Shown here: positions 57,193 through 64,000 of the stretch, in pieces
How positions within the stretch are numbered: the stretch's first letter is position 1
Layout: each line of letters begins with the position of its first letter
NCBI GenBank assembly: GCA_036245805.1
Contig: BTRK01000005.1
Coordinates: 15,538,984 to 15,602,983 of the forward strand
Direction: 5' to 3'
DNA: 64,000 nucleotides
Source of the DNA: Pristionchus mayeri
Lineage: Eukaryota > Nematoda > Chromadorea > Rhabditida > Neodiplogasteridae
The notes under the pieces: generated by a model
What the model was told of the DNA's origin: nothing
Databases searched by the model: none
Seen by the model: only the letters and a program-made list of their open reading frames with translations
Made by a program: the position numbers and the translations under genes

Positions 57193-57685
57193 GTATTGGT
57201 TTTTTTAATCGTTAAACGTGAAGATTGCCGGTTCGAATCTTCTGAAATGGTCATCGTTCGTCTCGTCAATGTGTGACCAAAATACAGGAAAAAGGCGAGG
57301 ACAGTCGGAACAATCGACCTCTTCAGAGAAGGCTGAGCGATGAAAATTATTTGGAAGGGAGAGTTGGGAACGAAAAAAGCGGCTGACAATTTGAATTCGA
57401 GTTATTGAGAGAAAAATTGTAAGCACACGTGGAGTAATATTTTTTTCAATTGCAAATCCATCGAAAATGAATGATGTTTAGTCACACATCGGTAGCTCGT
57501 TTTGTTGTAGAACGCATTTCACTTCACTTCTCCTTAATGTCGCATTTTTGGTATTTATATTTTTTTATATTCCGAAAGTTTTACTAGTAAAAGAGAGAGG
57601 CTTGTTCGATCACGCTGATTTAATTTTTCGAATTCTCACAATATTAGAGCGGAGTGCAAGAAATCAATGACAGTAAATAATTGCT
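57193..57685. other. Intergenic debris
   Basis: AT-rich; no recognised exon. Confidence 0.35.
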
Positions 57686-57766
57686 TTATCTGTGACCTTC
57701 GCTACGCATGTCATAGACGAAGTTGCACATGGCGCAGAAGGTCAACTCAGTCGTCGTACGAACAAC
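57686..57766 (-). pseudogene. Solitary last exon of a third transthyretin-like copy
   Basis: Reads VVRTTTELTFCAMCNFVYDM..EGHR stop, matching the intact gene's C-terminus (ENTELTFCDMCNHAR). No other exon of this copy is seen; upstream lies the truncated CDF fragment. Confidence 0.6.
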
Positions 57767-57932
57767 CTGCGAAGGATCGACATTTAACATGAGAATATCA
57801 CTAAAAACCATGACTATTTTAGAATACATTTGAATAATCCACATGCACGTTCTCTCATGACTTCAAGATCTATCGCTCACTATCGTGTTTCGGGCGAAGA
57901 TAAAAATATTATTATTACTTTAACACGTTCAC

Positions 57933-58334
57933 CTGATCATGGACAGTGACGCAGGCAAGATTGATGAGATGAGATTAGCCAATAGCAGCATTGCATTGAA
58001 GGAGATGCGTGCTCTGATCAGCTTGCGATCGACCCGAGACTTCATCTGTACAATGTTTCGAATCAATAAGTTTGGGGAATGCTGACGCTATGTACATCAT
58101 TTATGATAATCGGGATAACTACTCACTTTAATGGATACGATCTGTCCGGAAATAATCTTTGCGTCATTTTCGTAATGCGCTATCAACTTTGCTTGCTCGT
58201 CATAGTACTGAACAATAAATGTTTAAAAATGTTAAAACTACACTATAACACAAGACCTGTTTCACCAGTGTTTGCCGCTTCCTCCTCTCACAGTAGCCGA
58301 GTGTCGGTGCTTTCAAGTTGTCCTTGGGAAACAT
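57933..58334 (-). pseudogene. Truncated cation diffusion facilitator: first three exons only
   Basis: Three exons (58257-58334, 58127-58207, 57933-58045) have exactly the same lengths (78, 81, 113 nt) and phases as exons 1-3 of the CDF gene at 60.5 kb. They encode MFPKDNLKAPTLGYCERR.., YYDEQAKLIAHYENDAKI.. and VDRKLIRARISFNAMLLLAN..SLSMI (TM1). All reading frames and splice sites are intact, but the remaining seven exons are missing; downstream comes a transthyretin-like last exon. It could make a chimeric transcript, but in the obvious frame this stops within ten codons. Confidence 0.8.
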
Positions 58335-59411
58335 CTGTAAATCATTCGATTATTACACCGAGGGCGGAAATCAGAGCAGACAACTCGTTGTGGCTCAGTG
58401 ATAATTCAGCAACGTGCTCCTTGCAGTGTGATAGCTGGTGCTTATAGCCTCACTATTCGTCAGTTATAACTATTTCACGCTCACTTCTCCTCGACAATCT
58501 TGAAATTGTCGGAGCGGCAAAATATAGTGCGTTCATTGAATAGAGTTTGCTCAGTTCGCGATGTGTGGAGTTTAGCACCCCACCCCTACTCATCATCGAT
58601 AAGAGACCGAAGCAAACAGTTGAATCACCTTCAGAGACAGATAGTCAACCTTCACAGCATATTGTGAAGCAGTCAATGAACAGGATTTAACTACCAAATA
58701 TGTCACAGATAAAAGTGTTTGCTAAGAGGTCCTGAAGAATTTGATCATGAATGAGCACGATGGAGTATTCGGGGCGAGGTAGAGGAGTGATGTGATCTCA
58801 CTACGCTACGGCCTCGAATCCAAAACGCCTTTGTAATTAACCTTTTCCTAACGTATAATCAAATCCAGACCGACAATTTGTAAATGTGCCCGTGTATCGT
58901 GAATGTGTACAAGTATTTCTCGTTACAAAATATTGTGTGGTTGTGAGCAATAAAAATATAGGATGAAAGGAAATAGAAGGTACTATCAAAATTGAAAATA
59001 CATGAATGAAAAAAAAGCAGAAACGATTTTTAGTTTGCACGGACCATGCGGCTTACGCGGTATCTAAATCAAGGATTCATTTTCGAAAGCTCAAGGTGCT
59101 CAACCCCGAGGAGTTCACGAGAAGCAACGGGGGGAGCGGATAGGATTCAACTAAACCGACTAAAGGAAGATATTAAGTAGGTAAGGTTGTTTCGAAGTCC
59201 GCTGCGGATACGGTATGTTGTGTTTCTCACTTTTATACTGCCATCTGTTGATTACGATACACGCGTAAAGCTCAAACCTGCAAAAATAACCATGCGTCAT
59301 CCTAAGAATTTCCGATGTCGTACGGAGGTTGCAGACGATAGCTATCGCTCGTATACTCTCATCCCTCTCTCTCCCTCTGTCTACCTCTCCCTCCACCCAA
59401 TTTATCACACT
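58335..59411. other. Intergenic region between the CDF fragment and an unknown exon
   Basis: AT-rich with no clear exon. A weak - strand frame at 59160-59290 (FELYACIVINRWQYKSEK..) follows a TTTTTGCAG and could belong to the exon at 59412-59620. Confidence 0.35.
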
Positions 59412-59620
59412 GTCTGCCCTGCAAGGTAGTGAGCGAAATCGAGATAATCAAGCTTGGGAGAGTTGAGCAACTCAGCGAAAATAGTAGTGGCGTCGACGCC
59501 TTTGTTCATTGGACTGAAGAAAAGATTTTCAAAAGGCGCACGAATCCACACGTGTATCTCCGGTGGAGTGACTTCGATATGTATCACGTAGATGCTGATC
59601 AATTCGTCGATGACATGCTC
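59412..59620 (-). CDS. Possible exon of an unrecognised gene
   Basis: After an AATTAGAACAG acceptor the frame reads EHVIDELISIYVIHIEVTPP, EIHVWIRAPFENLFFSPMN and KGVDATTIFAELLNSPKL..LDFAHYLA. The strand-like IYVIHIEV.PPEIHVWI recalls Tudor-type folds but the match is weak. The sequence from ATGAACAAAGG onward is repeated, inverted and degraded at 59703-59830, forming a hairpin-like arrangement. No start or stop was found. Confidence 0.35.
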
Positions 59621-60492
59621 TCTGTTCTAATTCACACGAAATTCCTACACTGTATTGCATCTATGCCTCACACACGCTCCTTGCAAAAGCCTGCTAAAGC
59701 TACTATGAACAAAGGTGTTGACGCCACACATATTTTGTCGAGCGCAAAGCTCTTCCTTATCGGTGTTTGTTTGGTTCTCTCGATTTTGTGTACTATTTTC
59801 CGCGGCAGACAGTGCGAGAGAGGGCGTGAAATGGAGAGTTGACATCTGTAATCTCGAAGATATTTCGGAGAATCTTGTGCCAGATAACAACCGATTATTC
59901 ACGGGTTAAAGTCTCACGCCGATTTCACGACCATCCGAAAGCACTACATAAGCATGGCGCAGTGGACAACCCAACCCGGCGCATCCAACGCGGAGACTCC
60001 CTCCCACCTACCTCTGCCCTTCTCGCATCAGCTCCTCCACGTGCACTCGACACGATGTATGTTGACCTGCTATCATTGCTATCTCTGCTTAATCACTGTC
60101 CGTGAAATTATGTCACTTAGCTTGATTTTATGGAAATTGCGATATTGTTAGTCTTCATATCGACGGCATGATGTAGAGGAGTAGATCGCGAACAGGCCAA
60201 ACTCTCATCAGCTAGCATTATCTCGTGTCTGTTAGGCATGAGATAGTGAAGTATTTTTTACTACCAGCGAGTGTGAGCCATGCTCCAATACACTTCGATG
60301 AGGCTCACTCTTGATAACGATTTCCTGTTTGCCTCTTTCTGTTAGAGTTCGTAATTCGGGTCGCCGTCTCTTCATTCAACATATTCTCTCGCCGATCGCC
60401 CGGTCGAGAGAGCGCGAAGAATGAAGAGAGCGTGGTATCATTTCTCGAACTCTACTTTCTGTTACTTCTGTCGTACGATTCAATTATTGAAG
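59621..60492. other. Intergenic with an inverted partial duplicate and a hairpin element
   Basis: 59703-59830 is an inverted partial copy of 59412-59505 (ATGAACAAAGGTGTTGACGCC..GGCAGACAGTG). A 111-bp hairpin element fills 60344-60454 just before the CDF start. Confidence 0.5.
60344..60454. repeat. Hairpin (MITE-like) element, second copy
   Basis: Arms AGAGTTCGTAATTCGGGTCG..CTCTTCATTC and GAATGAAGAGAGCG..TCATTTCTCGAACTCT pair. Related to 1540-1648. It ends 38 bp before the CDF start codon. Confidence 0.7.
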
Positions 60493-62912
60493 ATGATTGA
60501 AAACGGGGACTCCAAGGAACCGAAAGTCGGCTTCTTCGAGAGGAAAAAACGGAAGAAACTGATTATGAAGGTGGAATTTCTGATAGTATTCTATTTTCGT
60601 TAACAAATGAAATACTTCAGTTCTATGACGAGCAAGCAGAGCTGATCGGGCATTATGAAAACGACGAGAAGCTGCTTTCTGGAGTAATCCCGCCAGTGGA
60701 TGTGAGTTCTGACCTCTCATTCGCTTCCTATTTTGTTTTTGCTCTGAGAATATTCGAATTCTTAGAGAATGTGTTCCCGAAAAACTGTTTTTTTCAATAG
60801 CTTGCTGACATAAGGCTAGGAAGAGCTTTGTTATTCACTTCACTTTGGCGAATGACATCATGTCTGTCTGTGGAAATCACTGATATTGATGAATTGGGTC
60901 TCAGAGCGAGCCTCGAATCGATCGCATCCTCAACTACACTCACATCTCCCTCAATGTCATCCTTCTCTTCGCCAATCTCACTGCTGCAATCTTGTCTGGA
61001 TCCCTCTCCATTATCAGGTGATCGAACCGCATATTCGAAATTATCTAAATTAAGCTTTTCGAAGCGCATTAAACTTTCCACCAGATATTTTAGAACTCAT
61101 ATGTACTCAATTACAGTACTTTTGTGGAATCTGCGATGGATCTGACAACGGGGTTGATCATGGGCCTCTGTCTGCACCTCATCAAGAAATCTGACTTCTT
61201 CAAGTATCCGAGAGGAAGGGAACGGTCAGTTTCATTTTTGTTTGAATTATTTTACACGTGCAGATATATGTTGTAAATTATTATACATCGAAAGCAAACC
61301 CCATTGTCCACCCCATTCTCTAGATTGTTAAATTTCGGGAGGAGAGAGAGAGAGAGAGTAAACAAGTGAGCGACGATGCAGACTTTTGTGTGACTGAAGA
61401 TATGTAAACAATATTTCTTCAATTTCAGACTGGAGACAGTAGGTGTAATCCTATGTGCTGTAATCATGGGCATCTCAAACATCGTTATCATCCTCCACTC
61501 GCTCAACGCCATAGTACACGGAAATGTTGGTTTATCGTTCAGTTACTTTAATCAAATTTTATTCATTTCCTATTACTCAATTGGCTGAGAGTATATTTGA
61601 AGCCTGATGACGGAAAAATGGTGATCACGTCACTTACAGCGGCGTACAACCCATAAAAAAATCTGCTCAATTAGATCGAAGTCGACATGAATCTGATCAC
61701 CTTCATCATCATTGTCGTTGGATGTGCGCTAAAGACAGTGCTAATGGTAATCTGCTTCAGGAGGGGATCTCCATCATCTAAGGTAAACAAAAGCTCCTAG
61801 AAACTTCAAAATTCGCCCGTTCAAACTAGCAAAATTTGCGATACTTTTGCCCCCTCTCCCAGTTTATGGAACAGGAAGTTTCGAAAAGACGAATACTTTG
61901 CGCTTTCACTCTCACAGAGCATCACCTTATAAATGAGTATTTTGCTCAATTTCGGTTAAAATAGCCCTATACTTGGCACGTAATAGCGAAATAATAGACA
62001 ATCAGGTAAGATAAAACTCAACATTGCAGGTGATAGCAATGGACATGCGGAACGACATCGCCACCTCCTCAGTTGCGATAGTTGCCGCCTTCATCGGGTC
62101 TCGCTACTGGAAATACGCTGACCCCGTCGGCGCGTGTCTTGTCTGGTGAGCCAATCAACCACGGAAAAATGCATGCATTGGCATGAAAAACATGTGCTGC
62201 TTGCGTTGAAATAATTTATCTTTTTTTCTTCTCTAAACGGGAGCTACCATGAGGGTTCCAATTTTGCATTGATCTTCTCATTTGCCGCGATAAGCATTCA
62301 GTGGACCTTTGCGAGGCTGCATTATGATTCTCGATTTTACTGAAATAATGCACTTCTAATTCAATATTTCAACAAATCGTATTTTATTCAGTTCCATCAT
62401 CGCGTTCAATTGGTTCGCGCACGCGTTGGAGCACATTCCCTCTCTGACAGGAGTGCGCGCGGAGCAGGAACATCTGTCCAGAGTGCTCAGGATAGGAATG
62501 CAGCACGATGATCGAATCCAGTGAGTTGTCGATCGCTGTTGCCAGGGTTGGAGACTAGAATTTTAAAAATATATAAATAACGCTGGGTAGTAGTGAGGCA
62601 TTGTGTAGTTTGATATTTGAGGCGCTCACTTTAATTTCGATGAGAACTTCAGGAAAATCGATCACGTCATGCTGTATCACATCGGAGCGAAGGCAATGGT
62701 CGAGATGCATATTGTCATGGAGGAGAATCTGCCACTCAAGGTTATCTTTCGCTTGAAGCTTATTTTGTTGCGTTGCCTTTATGCCTTCTTCAAAAAGCAA
62801 AATATTGCAGATAACGCATGACATTTCGCATCCTCTGGAGAAGAAGATAAATCAGATCGATTTCGTCGACCGCTCGTTCGTCCATTGCGACTACGCATGC
62901 GATGGAGATTAA
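60493..62912 (+). CDS. Cation diffusion facilitator (CDF/SLC30, Mn-CDF-like metal exporter)
   Basis: Ten exons (60493-60570, 60621-60701, 60905-61017, 61117-61224, 61429-61525, 61675-61782, 62030-62145, 62392-62520, 62653-62740, 62811-62912) give 339 residues in exact phase. An N-terminal basic stretch (FFERKKRKKLIMK) and FYDEQAELIGHYENDEKLL precede TM1 (ILNYTHISLNVILLFANLTA), TM2 with FVESAMDL, TM3-TM4 (LETVGVILCAVIMGISNIVI), and TM5 with the metal site MDMRNDIATSSVAI, then YWKYADPVGA. The cytosolic C-terminal ferredoxin-like domain is DHVMLYHIGAKAMVEMHIVM...THDISHPLEKKI. The E...D and D...D pairs fit the MTP/FieF-like branch rather than ZnT His-Asp types, so Mn/Fe export is plausible (inference). 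Confidence 0.94.
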
Positions 62913-63385
62913 TCGTCTCTCTGTTTTCACAGTTAACGTTTGAAGAATACCAAGTCGTTGAAACGCCAGAATAAAAAATTCCTTTTTGAGGAGCCTCCAG
63001 TGCCTCTTCACAATGATAAATATTTACTTATTCACTGAAATTCCATGTTCCGCGACTTGTTAAGATGCTGGCAAATTGAATAGGTAGTATGTATCTCTCA
63101 TCGCCACGAGATATTTACGAGGATTTGATCTGATTCGGGCACATTTTAGACTCGATACGCTCAGTCCTCAAAATTATATTTATCGATGTATGACAAGAAT
63201 GAGCGAGAATAATACAAATTGTGCTAACTTGACGGACGTAATGTAATGGAAAAAAAATAACATTTCTAAGTTCATCATTTCAGTAAACCTGTATATTTAT
63301 AGGTAAATAACCATAACACAAATTAATCGATTTATAGTAGAACAGAATACGACGGCTAGAAACGATTTGAAACAAGAGAACGCTA
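62913..63385. other. Intergenic, convergent 3' ends
   Basis: 3' flanks of the CDF (+) and the small membrane protein (-). No coding signal. Confidence 0.4.
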
Positions 63386-63815
63386 TTAGTGAGTTTTCTT
63401 CCATTCCTTATAAGTGATAGCAACGAGCCAAGTGGAATATGCAACGATGACAGCGAGAATGAGTATCATGAAGATTCGCTTGCAGCGCTTTCGGAATGAC
63501 ACTGAAATGAGAAAAAAACTAAAACGATAGGAACATCACAACTCTCAATGACACAGGATATGTGGTAAATAAAGAAATCATTTGGAGCCAATCAGTCTAC
63601 TAAAACTAACCTTTTACAGAAGTTTCATTGTCGTAAGCAACAACCGACGGCTTTTCGCATGTGAATGCAACCTGAGGAGATGGGTTAGTACATTTTCAAG
63701 TAAAAGCCAAAACAAATGGTGATGAGTTCAAACTGACTTGGTTATTTTTCTCTTTCCATCGTCCATTTGGCGATTTTTCTATGTCGAAGGCGTATTGCGC
63801 AGTTTGCGATGCCAT
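63386..63815 (-). CDS. Small single-pass membrane protein, unknown function
   Basis: Three exons (63738-63815, 63611-63671, 63386-63501) give 84 residues in phase: MASQTAQYAFDIEKSPNGRW, then FTCEKPSVVAYDNETSVK, then a basic SFRKRCKRIF flanking one transmembrane helix (MILILAVIVAYSTWLVAI) and the end TYKEWKKTH. There is no signal peptide; a basic patch just before the helix predicts N-in/C-out. Not recognised as a known family. The start lies near the right edge, and nothing else is seen at 63816-64000. Confidence 0.7.
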
Positions 63816-64000
63816 GAACACCGAAATTAATCAAATTCACAAATATATTTTATCTTATTTTTATATTTTTATTATGAAAGAAAAGCTATGAAAGTGAGCA
63901 CAAGTGTAGAGAAGTGAATACAATAATGGAAGCGCGTTATCTTGATTTCCCAATTTCTGATGGAACTCTTTCTCCAAGGAAACAAGAATGAATTAGCCAT

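Noticed and set aside
57930..58046. Chemoreceptor (7TM GPCR) fragment
   Set aside because: At first sight the hydrophobic stretch after a basic lead resembled one, but exon lengths and sequence match exon 3 (TM1) of the CDF gene.

Overview
The window looks like chromosomal DNA of a free-living nematode, most likely a rhabditid or diplogastrid (a Pristionchus-like genome is my best guess, by inference). Genes are broken into many short exons by small GT-AG introns (some only 36-45 nt), 3' splice sites follow the nematode TTTTCAG pattern, several start codons sit just after such a site with no upstream coding exon (a trans-splicing signature), and the protein set matches C. elegans families: stomatin-like STL-1, Skp1-related SKR, ORAI, F-box, DOMON, GLUT, ZIP, NRAMP and CDF transporters. 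I rebuilt exons by hand from reading frames, splice signals, intron phase and paralogue comparison. Most models close exactly in phase; the conflicts are stated in the entries.

Layout. 1-0.9 kb: the 3' ends of two tandem Ig-like genes, the first degenerate. 4.1-24.8 kb: a duplicated block with three stomatin-like genes (A at 4.1-6.6 kb on +, B at 11.1-13.6 kb on -, C at 18.0-21.6 kb on -), a secreted transthyretin-like protein (7.1-8.5 kb, -) and two skr genes in opposite orientation (9.1-10.1 kb, -, and 23.9-24.8 kb, +). A and B have identical exon lengths and share upstream noncoding blocks in mirror orientation. Only C keeps a clear mitochondrial presequence. 26.0-30.9 kb: a small secreted Lys/Ala-rich protein, a coiled-coil protein (-) and an ORAI calcium channel subunit (+). 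31.5-35.7 kb: a complete 15-exon GLUT-type sugar transporter (-). 38.3-38.9 kb: a paralogue of the Lys/Ala-rich protein. 40.3-42.0 kb: an F-box gene of uncertain splicing. 42.4-62.9 kb: a run of metal-ion carriers, namely a ZIP (42.4-44.7, -), an NRAMP/SMF (47.9-51.9, -), a three-exon truncated CDF copy (57.9-58.3, -) and an intact CDF (60.5-62.9, +), with a DOMON protein, transthyretin-like pseudogene pieces and retrotransposon remnants among them. 63.4-63.8 kb: a small one-pass membrane protein.

Between genes the window is rich in long inverted-repeat (foldback) elements of several families: TA-flanked elements starting CAGT.C, elements ending in G/C runs, a family with GGAGGAGTAAA ends (one copy holding a tRNA-like sequence), a hAT-like 391-bp insert with an 8-bp target duplication, and small TCGGATGAGAAC hairpins. 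Two LINE fragments (CR1/jockey-like and RTE-like) and a Tc1/mariner-type remnant are also present.

Working themes: SKP1 paralogues plus an F-box protein (SCF ubiquitin ligase parts), divalent-metal uptake and efflux (ZIP, NRAMP, CDF), and calcium entry (ORAI). I see no clearly new multi-gene system. The most interesting points are the relocalised stomatin paralogues, several GC-AG introns, two genes whose expected AG acceptor is missing, and the dense foldback landscape.
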